Below, piece by piece: positions 1 to 8,605 of a stretch of DNA of 64,000 nucleotides. The notes beneath the pieces are model-generated. The model was not told the origin of the DNA, ran no database searches, and saw only the letters and a list, made by a program, of their open reading frames with translations. Location: the NCBI GenBank assembly GCA_028583605.1, contig CM053337.1:18971694-19035693 (forward strand), read 5' to 3'. Position 1 is the stretch's first letter. Each line of letters starts with the position of its first letter. The position numbers and the translations under genes were made by a program. This DNA comes from Dastarcus helophoroides (Eukaryota > Arthropoda > Insecta > Coleoptera > Bothrideridae).

Positions 1-338
1 ATTGGTTAAGTAACGATATGACGTAATTGGTTAAGTAACGATATGACCTAATTGTGTGATATTAAGTATTCTAGTAGACGTCAGTTAAAATTATAAAAGG
101 TACATGCGTCCTAGTTGAACTAGTATTTAAATTAGGGTAATTCAAATAAGTGGCTTTGTTTTTTAGTTAAATAATCTCTTCTTTATTAGTTAAAAAATTT
201 TTGTTTAGTTAAAAATCCACAATGTTTCATTATATATCAGCAGCATGCAATAGGATACTCCCTTCGGACCACTTGTCTTTTTTAAAATTGTGTTTCGATG
301 ACAGATATTTGTGATTAACTTGATAAATTGACCGGCAG
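1..338. other. Intron upstream of first visible Tudor-gene exon
   Basis: AT-rich non-coding sequence. It opens with a 25-bp unit present twice in tandem (bases 1-50, beginning attggttaag). It ends in an AG acceptor (337-338) before the first recognisable exon. The gene's 5' exons and promoter are not in the window. Confidence 0.5.
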
Positions 339-569
339 GTACCAGTTTGATAAAAGTGAGGTTTTTGAGACTGCCAGCAGCGACGACAAAATGGACCTCA
401 ATGGTTTCGATGCTGAAGAAATTCATGATTATGTTGACATCCACGGACGTAATCTCCATGTTATGATAACAGACGATGGTCAGTTGTATGTCCCCATGTC
501 AGAAATAAGAAAAAGTGGTTTTATGATATTCAGAAAAGACTCCTATGACCCACTTCTGGTGGGGAAAAG
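339..569 (+). CDS. Tudor gene, exon 1 of window
   Basis: Acceptor AG at 337-338 and donor AG|GTAAAT at 569/570. It reads as a hydrophilic protein segment (FDKSEVFETASSDDKMD near the start, RKDSYDPLLVGK at the end) and leaves two bases of a codon that exon 2 completes. Confidence 0.7.
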
Positions 570-3500
570 GTAAATCGCATCACATCATCATAAATTATAA
601 GAGATCATCAATTTTTCGAAATTATTTGACAAAATATCGACTTTTTTTTTTCTTGTCAATTTAGAGCTTAATTTCCAGATTTGTTATAAATTTCTAAATT
701 TTTATTCGAAATTTCGACTTCATTATTCCCAGTTTACTTATTTTTTTGATAAATTTTGATTGTAAGTTTAAAAAAATCAAAACCATGAAAATCGAAATGT
801 TAAGTTTCGATATATTTAAAAAATAAGCTTGATATGATTATTCGGGAAAAGGTTTTGATTCAAAATATCAAAAAGTCTTCAAATAATTTCAAGAAAAATC
901 GAATTTAAGATGTCATAATAAAAAAAAAGTTTCAATTCGTCCTCACGGTTAATTTTTCTGTTTCAGCACGATTTTAAAAGAGTTCAAATTATACTTGATG
1001 TCGGAGGCGAGAAATTTTTTGCACAGGAATAAAATTACACAGCTCAATCTGGACGACATTGACAAAGCCATCGAAACGTAAGATTTCATTTTTTTTGTGA
1101 AACGGACTCATCCTTTGTTATCTTCAAGAATTGATATGCAAATCTTGTCTTCTAAAACTAAGAAAATTAAAAAAAAAAACATCAAAAAACAACAACATGT
1201 TCTGGAATGTTGTTTTTTTTTTAATTTTTCTTGGTTTTAAAAATATCAACTTTTGTAAGAATTCATATTAAATTCTCTGGTTTTTGTGTTCCCGTTTCCT
1301 AATTCTTGATATGCTTTATTTAAAATTGATATTTTGCTTAGGCTCGAGAGAAAGCATTTCCCGGAGCTGAATAACACCTCACCGGGTAATGAACCGAACA
1401 CCTTATCGGGTAACTTCCAACAAAACGGCCCAACAGGCGGCCACTACTCCGATTCTAAACCGTCCTATAGCCCCAGGCAGACTAAAGACAACTTTGTCCC
1501 CCAAACTAGGAGATCTAATCAGTCGCCGAACAATTTTAACACCCAGACGCAGTCTGACAACCGCTCCCAGTATGACGAACGCTCCCAGTACGACGACCGC
1601 TCCCAATACGACAACTCCCCCAAGCGTGAACCAAACAGAAACTTGAGACTGCCACACGCCAAACCCGACGACGGGAGTCGAAACGGCTCATTCTTGGACA
1701 ACTCGGGTGGAGGCCAGTTTGGCAACTCTAGTAGCAGCAGAAATAGCCTTGGTAGGAGCGAAAGGGGGGACAACTCGTACACGGCGAATATTAAAGAAGG
1801 GGACGCAAAACAGAGCGAGATTAAAGAGCGGAACGATGCAAAGAGGATAGAAGCAAAGCGGTCGGATCAAGGGACGAGGCCAGTTCAGGAAACGAGGGCA
1901 GCTCAGGAAATGAGAGCAGCTCAGGAAACGAGAGGAGCTCAAGAAACGAGAGTAGCTCAGGAAATGAGGCCAGATCAGGGGACGAGGCCAAACCAAGGGA
2001 TGAGACCCTATCAAGGAACGAGACCAAATCAGCCCTACAACCGAGACGGCTATACGAACAGGCAAGATAACCAGACTAAGCAAGACAACAGGAACAGGCA
2101 AGATAACCAGACTAGACAAGATAACCAGACTAAGCAAGATAACGGGAATAGGCAAAACTATGCCAGGAGGCAAGACGGGTCAAGACAAAGTGGCCCACAA
2201 GATAACAAAATGAGTCAATTGCCGGAATTTCCCGCCTCCAACATGACTCGAGTGGAGTTAGGTCAGGGGGTAAATCAAGTCAAAGTCACCCATGTTGTAA
2301 ACGGTAAAACCTTCTTTGCTCAACTGACCACCAACGAAGATTTAGTAGTCGACTTGCACAACGAGCTGCACGAATTGGGTGAAATTTCAGAGATTGTGAC
2401 ACCATCGCCTGGTAGCATCGTCATAGCTCTTTACGAGGGCATGTGGTATGGCGAATGTTAAATTTTTGACATCGAAATGTTAAATTTTTGACATCAAAAT
2501 GTTAAATTTGTTACATCGAAATGTTAAATTTTTGACATCGAAGTGTTAAATTTTTGACATCGAAACGTTATATTTTTGACATTGAAACGTTAAATTTTCA
2601 ACTTGATTTTTTTTTAGGTGTCGCGCTAACGTATTAAGTAAAAAAGAGGATAAATATTACGTGAATTTTGTCGATTTTGGTAACCAATCGGAAGTCAGTG
2701 TGGTTAAAAAAATTAACCAGAAGTTGTACGAGGTTCCAGCCCAAGCTGCCAAATTGACGTTGTCCACCAAAGACCAGGAAGCTAAAAAAAGCGTCAGCAT
2801 CGATGATGAACCAAAACTGCGATGTGTAAAGCGGGTAAATTTGGAGCTCGCTTCTGCTGTATGCTCGAGTGTATTTTCTGCCACATTTTTTAAAATTCTC
2901 GAGATCAAAGTCGATTTGGTTTCTTTAAATCAATTTAAATTAAATTAAATTGTTTAAATTTAATTAAATTGTTGGAATGTGCCAAGTTGCGTTTACAAAT
3001 TTTATTTGTTCAGCGTTTGGCATCTTTCAACCACAAATGACAACTAAATTCCAGCAAGTTATACATTTGCGGTAGCCCCAATCGCACCAAATGATATTTT
3101 ACCTTTAAAACGTCAAATTGCAGCATAATTACAATTTGCATAAAAATGTCGCGCAGCCTCTTTTAGCGAAAATCGATTCAAATAATAAATTCAGTATTTC
3201 TTTCAAAGTTTTCATTTTGACAAGACATTTCCAATTTAATTTTATATTTTCACTTTTTCTACGAATTTTTAGTTTAAAATTGATTCATTTTCGAAGTTTT
3301 GGGTTAGAATTCACATTTTTTTTAATAGAGTTATTTTTAAAGTTAGTTAACTTTTTTGTAAATTTGACAAATTTTGTTTTAAAAACTCGAATCTTTGAAT
3401 ATTTCGACCTCTAAAAAATTTCTACTTTTTTGAAAATTTCGACTTTTTTTGAGAATGTCCTGATTTCAGAATTTGGACTTTTTTTCAAAAGTTTAAAAGC

Positions 3501-6500
3501 TGGATTTTAAAAAAAAATTGGACCCTTTTTGATTTTAAATTTTTTCAAATTTTCATCTTACTTTCAAAATGTCGACAGTGAGCATTTTTTTTAAAAAATC
3601 AACATTTGGAAAAGTTGATGTTTTCAAATTTCCAAAAATCTAAATTTTCGGAAAAGTCGAAACTTGGAAATAGATGAAGTTTTTAAAAAAAGTAAAAATT
3701 TTGAAAGAAGCTAGAATTTTGAACAAAAACTGAAATTTTGATGAAAAGTCAAAAGTCTTAGGTCCCATTTTTGAGAAGAAATCGAAATTTTGAAGAAAAG
3801 AGTGAGTTTTGAAATAAATCTTACAATTTTCAAGTCGAAATGTTGAAGGAACCTAAAATGTTAAACAATTTTGAAATTTTCACTTTATCGAAAACAGGTC
3901 GGACGTTTAAAAATCCGAATATTTTGAAAAAAGTTTCGACCTTTTCAAAATTTTGGTTTTTTTTATATCGATAAAAAGGTTGAAACTTTAAAATGAAATT
4001 TTGGAAAAAATGTGGATACTTTAAAACTCGACATTTTCAAGAGATTCGAAATTTTGAAAAAAGTTTTAACCTTTTCAAAATTTTGGTTTTTTTTCTATTG
4101 ATAAAAACGTTGAAACTGTAAAACGAAATTTTGAGAAAATGTAGATACTTCAGAACTCGACATTTTTAAAAGATTCGAAATTTTAATCAAAAATGGAAAT
4201 TTTGAAAAAGATTGAAAGAAAGAAAAATCAAAATTTTTGAAAAGAAGCATATTTTGGGGAATAAAGTTTTGAAATAATCAAATTTTGGGGAAAAGGAAAT
4301 TTAAAAAATAGGGGGACCTCCCTCCTATCAAATGATCTTATTTTCATTATTTTTTTTCAAACTGTTCAACATTCAAATATAAAGTTTTTCCTAAAATTTC
4401 GACTTCCGTATGAAAATGTCTGCATTATTTCGACTTTTTTTTCTAAATCTCGAATTCTAAAAAAAGCTGAAATTTTGAGAAAAAGTCAAGTCTTAAGTCC
4501 CATTTTTGAGAAGAAATCGAAAAAAATGTAGATACTTCACAACTCGACATTTTTAAGAGATTTGAAATTTTAATCAAAAATGGACATTTTGAACAAGATT
4601 AAAAAGAAAAGAAAAATCAAAATTTTTTAAAAGAAGCAAATTTTGGGGAATGAAGTTTCGAAAAAATCAAATTTTGAGGAAAAGGAAATTAAAAAATATG
4701 GCTTTGGACCTCCCCTCTTCAGATCAAATGATCTAACTTTCTTGAGGTTTCTATTTTCTTTCAAACTGTTCAAGGTTCAACATTCAAATTTCAAGTTTTT
4801 CCTAAAATTTTGACTTCCGTATGAAAATGTCTGCATTATTTCGACTTTTTTTTTTCTAAACCTCGTATTCTAAAAACTTCTAGAAGAAATGTTGACGTCA
4901 ATCAAAACATTGCAACGTTAATTAGGACGTTTCGACCGAAATTTTAAATTTAGAGATGAAACTCGATATATTGACTTTAATATCGAATTTTTGGTTTTGA
5001 TGGCGACTTTTTAACGGAAAATTAGAACTTAACGCGTTACAACTACAATTTGGAAGATTTTTTTAAAAGTTTAACATTTGCAAGTTTTCGAGTTTTAAAA
5101 TGTTGATGAATCCAAATGTTCGAAATTTTATTTTTTTCTTCAAAATTTCGACTTCATGCATTTAACTTATTTTGCAATTTCTGCGCTTGAATGATTAGAT
5201 GGAAGGCATTTGTATGGTAGTTAACATAGTAAAGACGTCCCTCGGTGGCGTATCTCATACGCCACCGAGGGACGTCTTTGCAAAAAAAATAACACAATAT
5301 TGATATAATTTTTATTCTAGTTTGATGACGGTACCCAAGTTGTTACAATCGATGATGGTGGTAGTCCGCCCCCGAGCCAAGTCGATCCAGATAAGACGTT
5401 CCGCGTCGATAAAATCATCTACAACACAAATTTACCCAATGGCGAAAAAGTCATGGTTGCCGGATGGGAAGACGGCATATTCTATCTCAGAAACAAACCC
5501 TGCTACGAGAAGTATAAAGAGGTCATGGACTTGATAAGATCCGCAGGCACCCAACCCTTGAAAAAATTCGACGAGGGTCAACTGGTTCTTTGCCATAAAG
5601 ACTGGCGAACAAGATCTGTTTCGAGCCATCATCGAGAGCGTAGAAGATGGTTTGGTTACAGTGCGGTACTTGGACGTAGTAGCTAAAGACAGGTTGTCGA
5701 TTAAATCGCTAAGGAATGTAAACGAAACGCTAGCGGAGATACCCCCCACTTTAATCCGAAAGCCCTGTCATCAGGGGTTACAAGAAGGCCAAATTTGGCG
5801 AAAGCTCTGAGGAACTCGTTGCTAAGCTCGTCGAAGAAAAATCCAAATTGATCGTGGTGCGTACTCTTCATTTCAACTAGATCAGTAGATAATAATAATA
5901 ATAACCGCCATTATTGAATATAAATAGTTAAGTTCCTTGTATTCAATGGAATTTGTTTGTATTCAATGGAATTTGCTTGTATTCAGTGGAATTTTGATTG
6001 TATTCAATGGAATTTGCTTGTATTCAGCGAAATTTGCTTGTATTCAATGGAATTTGCTTGTATTCAATGGAATTTGCTTGTATTCAATGAAATTTGGTTA
6101 TATTCAATGGAATTTGCTTGTATTCAATGGAATTTGCTATAATACAAATCCAGAATACAAGAAAATTAAAGTTGTCTTACACAGCGACCTTTGCAACTTG
6201 GGGAAACCGTTAAGATTACCTCATACTTCTCATAATATAAATAATATTGCACGAATAGTATTGTAACGTAATGTGAATAGATGAAATAGGATTTAGAATA
6301 GAATTGTCGAATTTAGTAAATAAAAAAAGTTTCTAGAAGGATCTGATAAGGGGAAAGCGGCCGCGATAACGAAACAAATGGCAGATAAGCGTTCCAGAAA
6401 TTTCGGCAAACGATAAGCCTTATCTGCCGAAAACGTTCTAGAAGCCTGGGGGCCAAAACTATAAAAAGGCGGTCAGCTTTCCCTCGAGTCAGTCAATTAG

Positions 6501-7777
6501 AGTCAGTGTAATTAGTGAGTTAGTAGAAGTCAATAATAAATGAGTTAATCAACTGTGGTGATCAAAGTTGAGTTCAGTAATAAAGTGGGTCTTATTCGAT
6601 AAGTGTAATCAATTCGAACCGATAAGCCCATAACAGTATTTAAGTAATAAAAATTAGAGAATTAGGTGTAAACCCATGGATTGAGTAAGTTTCGTTGTTA
6701 TAGAGTATCGAGGGCGACGATTTCGATCTACTTACGCCTCCTAATGGCAAGCACTTGTCCAAGTTGCTCTTCCCTGAAAAAGCTGTGGAAACTCGCGATT
6801 TAACGTTGAAATCTAAGGAGGAAAACGGTTCCCAATAAGGCGCGCGATCACGTTTCCCCGATTAAGAAGGAAATCGAAACGCCTGCCCAAACTGAACCTA
6901 AAACGTCGAATGTTGAACAAGAAGCGAAAGGCACAGCTGAGGAATCCTCTGTTAATAAGGAGGCAACTTCCGTAGAAAAAGGTAACTATTTTGTAAAAGG
7001 AAAATTAGAGCTGAAAAATCTTTTTTTTTTGTAATTAGAATTCAAAAATGTCGACTTTTTTAATTCGTTCTTATAAATTTTCTACATTTCATGTACATAG
7101 TTCTGGTTTCACTTAATCTAGACTTACTGAATCTAAAACTTGCAGATTTAAATTACAATACAAAACTAATACGTATTTTTTTTTTAGTTTTAACTTTTGA
7201 CGATCTGGACCTATTCATCCCCAAATTGGGCAAGGGCGACTTCATGTTAACCAGCTTTAACAGCGTGGAAGATTTCACGCTGATCAGCTCAGATCCCGAA
7301 GTCCTGCATCAATTGAGCCTCGTCTCGTCCATCAGCATTGAAGACGATGAACCCTTTCGAACCGAAAGCCTACGACATGTGCTTGGCCTACTTCGAAGAA
7401 GGTTGTAAGTTATCCCCCAGATTTGACCCCGGCTGATTATTGAGTTTTAGATGGGTGGTTTAGAGCTACCAGCTTGGGCACTGACGACGATGGTAACGTG
7501 GAGGTTTTATTTGTGGAATATGGGAATTCGGCATCGTTGCCCCCCAGTAAAATCCGACGGATGCCTGCTGAGCTGAAAGATTTAAAAATGTTAGGGGATA
7601 CAGTGTAAATTAGCTGGAATACAAAGCAATAAGAATGTTGAAGAAAAAGTTAGGTCGTTGATTACTGAATTCGGTACTTACACAGTGAATATTCTAGAGC
7701 AGATTAACGAAGAGATGAAGTACGACGTTGATATCCCTGAAGTGACTGAGGAATTAAAAAAATCTGGACTTATGTAA
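339..7777 (+). CDS. Multi-Tudor-domain protein, 3' eight exons (gene span)
   Basis: Eight exons can be chained with matching phases: 339-569, 967-1077, 1342-2445, 2618-2834, 5321-5856, 6704-6981, 7188-7404 and 7451-7777, about 1000 codons. At least three extended Tudor domains are visible: exons 3-4 (WCRANV then VNFVDFGNQ), exon 5 (an FRAIIES stretch then VRYLDV) and exons 7-8 (WFRAT then VLFVEYGN). The W/F-x-R-A and V-x-F-V-D/E-Y/F-G-N cores are the family hallmarks. Tudor domains bind methyl-arginine tails, often of Piwi proteins, so a germline RNP or piRNA role is the family expectation, not something shown here. A long R/Q/N-rich disordered region lies between residues of exon 3. Five single-base insertions interrupt the frame (see exons 5-8). 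The N-terminus is outside the window, and which Tudor paralogue this is cannot be fixed. An AATAAA at 8025-8030 may end the transcript. Confidence 0.85.
570..966 (+). other. Tudor intron
   Basis: About 400 bp of AT-rich sequence with many degenerate TCGAAATTTT-like words. It is bounded by GTAAAT and TTTCAG. No other feature seen. Confidence 0.6.
967..1077 (+). CDS. Tudor gene, exon 2
   Basis: Follows TTTCAG and ends at AC|GTAAGA. It reads TILKEFKLYLMSEARNF and then NLDDIDKAIET. Length 111 keeps phase with both neighbours. No known domain is recognised in this exon. Confidence 0.7.
1105..1240. repeat. Foldback/dispersed repeat copy in Tudor intron
   Basis: The left half (ttatcttcaa, then aatcttgtct, then an ctaagaaaatt stretch) faces an inverted half (aatttttcttggtttt) across an aacaacatgttc centre. 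The left half is clearly related to sequence at about 49255-49320 and 50040-50110 in this window, so this looks like a dispersed foldback or MITE-like family. Confidence 0.5.
1342..2445 (+). CDS. Tudor gene, exon 3 (disordered linker plus start of Tudor domain)
   Basis: The acceptor is TTGCTTAG. The frame stays open to a TAA at 2459-2461, but the donor TG|GTATGG at 2445/2446 is preferred because it joins exon 4 to give GMWCRANV, a canonical Tudor core. The first two thirds are low-complexity: repeated SQYD triplets (about 1555-1615), then QET/QEM-R heptad-like repeats (about 1870-2030), then RQDNQTKQDN repeats (about 2060-2165). The last ~75 residues (VNQVKVTHVVNGKTFFAQL, then DLHNELHELGE) are the N-terminal part of an extended Tudor (SN-like) fold. 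Opposite-strand ORFs here are shadows of the repeats. Confidence 0.85.
2456..2600. repeat. 21-22-bp intronic minisatellite
   Basis: Six to seven tandem copies of a unit like gttaaatttttgacatcgaa fill the short intron between exons 3 and 4, starting only about ten bases after the splice donor. Confidence 0.85.
2618..2834 (+). CDS. Tudor gene, exon 4 (end of Tudor domain)
   Basis: After TTTTTTTAG the exon reads WCRANVLSKKEDKYY then VNFVDFGNQSEVSV, the beta-strand core with the aromatic cage region. Two in-phase donors exist: C|GTAAAG after 2825 and GG|GTAAAT after 2834. The second is slightly better by context. Both join in frame to exon 5. Confidence 0.85.
2835..5320 (+). other. Large AT-rich Tudor intron
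   Basis: 2.5 kb of degenerate TCGAAATTTT / TTTTTGAAAA words. There are imperfect local duplications (about 3950-4130, and about 4190-4470 against 4500-4860). The perfect hairpin at 5231-5279 sits near its 3' end. No coding sequence recognised. Confidence 0.6.
5231..5279. repeat. Perfect 23-bp hairpin, 3-nt loop
   Basis: The left arm aaagacgtccctcggtggcg plus tat (5231-5253) is exactly complementary to 5257-5279, with loop ctc. It is GC-rich inside a very AT-rich intron and lies 41 bp upstream of the exon 5 acceptor. Confidence 0.95.
5321..5856 (+). CDS. Tudor gene, exon 5 (second Tudor domain, two frameshifts)
   Basis: The acceptor is TTTATTCTAG and the donor GTG|GTGCGT. It opens FDDGTQVVTIDDGG, continues KVMVAGWEDGIFYL, then DEGQLVLCHKD. 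The frame then moves at about 5603 (extra T in GACTGGCG) into a stretch with FRAIIES and VRYLDV, and moves again at about 5756 (extra C in ATCCGAA) into VIRGYKKAKFGE. Discounting one base at each point gives 534 nt, a multiple of three that fits both neighbouring exon phases. The original frames stop soon after each shift. Sequencing insertion is likelier than decay. Confidence 0.8.
5936..6142. repeat. 20-bp minisatellite, about 10 copies
   Basis: Tandem copies of ttgtattcaatggaatttgc with a few substitutions. The open frames across it are repeat artefacts. Confidence 0.95.
6262..6635 (+). mobile_element. Solo LTR of an LTR retrotransposon, 374 bp
   Basis: It begins TGTAAC and ends ATAACA, flanked on both sides by the direct repeat GTAT (6258-6261 and 6636-6639), the 4-bp duplication typical of Gypsy-type integration. 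It has a TATA box (6460-6469), an initiator-like TCAGTC about 30 bp downstream (6489-6494) and AATAAA (6535-6540), so U3, R and U5 are all recognisable. No internal region follows, so it is a solo LTR left by recombination. Six GATAAG/CTTATC motifs are present (6345, 6384, 6412, 6419, 6598, 6621). Same orientation as the host gene. Confidence 0.85.
6460..6494 (+). promoter_or_regulatory. LTR core promoter (TATA box and initiator)
   Basis: TATAAAAAGG followed 29 bp later by TCAGTC, the arthropod initiator consensus. It belongs to the solo LTR and could start transcription toward the last Tudor exons. Confidence 0.6.
6704..6981 (+). CDS. Tudor gene, exon 6 (linker, one frameshift)
   Basis: The acceptor is GTTATAG and the donor G|GTAACT. 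It reads SIEGDDFDLLTPPNGKHL and then KSKEENG. An extra C in CCC (6831-6833) shifts the frame, after which it continues KARDHVSPIKKEIETP and EAKGTAEESS. Without that base the exon is 277 nt, which fits phase 0 in and phase 1 out. It is hydrophilic, probably a linker between Tudor domains. Confidence 0.75.
7188..7404 (+). CDS. Tudor gene, exon 7 (start of third Tudor domain, one frameshift)
   Basis: Follows a long T-tract and TAG. It reads VLTFDDLDLFIPKLG, then GDFMLTSFNSVEDFTL, the typical N-terminal half of an extended Tudor. An extra C at about 7358 shifts the frame, after which it reads KAYDMCLAYFEEG, the usual lead into the Tudor core. The strong donor is GT|GTAAGT-like at 7404/7405. Confidence 0.8.
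7451..7777 (+). CDS. Tudor gene, terminal exon (third Tudor core, one frameshift)
   Basis: After GAGTTTTAG the exon reads GWFRATSLGTDDDGN, then VEVLFVEYGN, then PPSKIRRMPAELKD. A G run (7594-7597) has one base too many; past it the frame continues IQCKLAGIQ to a terminal ELKKSGLM and TAA at 7775-7777. The ending with QCKLAG is characteristic of the SN-like part of Tudor domains. Confidence 0.85.
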
Positions 7778-8308
7778 AACGAGAGCAACTTTTATTGAAA
7801 ACGTGTCATTTTTAAGGATTATTGTTTGTTAATTGAACGCAATTTCTTGATACATTTATTACTTCTATGAAAATTAGTTATGTTTCAAAATATATTTTCT
7901 GGTATAAACAGCTTTTACATTTTTAGAATCAATATATGACTTTTATTAATAGGACGATTTTTGAAAAATATTTTGTTATTTTTTTAGATAATTAAGTATC
8001 AAAATTGGATTTTATTTTCATGTAAATAAATGAAAATTCCCTAAATATATCTTTTATTAACATCGTTCCAGTTGCTGCCCATTATGTACAAATTTTGGAT
8101 TAACTATTTTATTGTATTCATTGGCTGAGTAAAACGCATCTTTATCATGTGAGAGCATGATTTAACAGTGCAAGAAAGATTTTCTCATCTCGGAGCTGAG
8201 ACACTGCCCAACTTTTGTGGGATGCCTACTTTAGATCAATTTTCTGAACTTTTCCTTTAGAAGGAACGCTCTCTAAATCACCTAAGTTTAAATACCCGAT
8301 TCGGTAAA
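7778..8308. other. 3' region between convergent genes
   Basis: AT-rich. AATAAA at 8025-8030 on the plus strand is a candidate poly(A) signal for the Tudor gene, and TTTATT near 8052 gives AATAAA on the minus strand for the convergent exon at 8309-8605. Nothing else seen. Confidence 0.45.
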
Positions 8309-8605
8309 TCAGTTTAAGTAATAATAATGCAGTATAACAGAAGCTTTTAGAAATTTTTCACCAGATTCAAGTCCCTTCAAAATGTCAATGGAAAATTCGT
8401 TTTTGTAAGATTCTGCGTTGAATTCTTGATTCCTTAGCATACCACCAACTATGTAGTCTTCCAGAAACTTTGGAAAACTATCTGAAGACTTTATCATTAT
8501 TTTGTTCAGCTTCTTTCTGTAAGTTTATTTTTCGCACTTCTTTACATTCAACATCTTGAATCGAGAATTGTTTTTGTATGGGCAGTTTTCCTAGTAAGCA
8601 TACCA
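8309..8605 (-). CDS. Terminal exon of an unrecognised gene (one frameshift)
   Basis: On the minus strand a pyrimidine-rich acceptor (TTTTTTTCGTTACAG) precedes an exon reading VCLLGKLPIQKQFSIQDVEC, then KEAEQNND. After one extra A in an AAA run (plus 8490-8492) it continues SSDSFPKFLEDYIVGGML and ends KASVILHYYYLN with a stop at 8309-8311. The single-base pattern is the same as in the Tudor exons, and the sequence looks like ordinary coding sequence with charged residues. I do not recognise the family. Upstream exons should lie at higher coordinates but none could be identified. It is convergent with the Tudor gene. Confidence 0.4.

Larger units (their letters stand above)
5857..6703 (+). other. 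Tudor intron with minisatellite and solo LTR
   Basis: The intron holds the 20-bp array and the solo LTR listed separately. The rest is unremarkable AT-rich sequence with a short AAT microsatellite near 5888. Confidence 0.6.

Noticed and set aside
1403..2173. Minus-strand ORFs opposite Tudor exon 3 (up to 161 codons)
   Set aside because: Shadows of a repetitive coding exon; the plus-strand reading has Tudor motifs and fitting splice sites.
5231..5279. Hairpin as a microRNA precursor
   Set aside because: Loop of 3 nt and arms of only 23 bp with perfect pairing do not fit a normal pre-miRNA.
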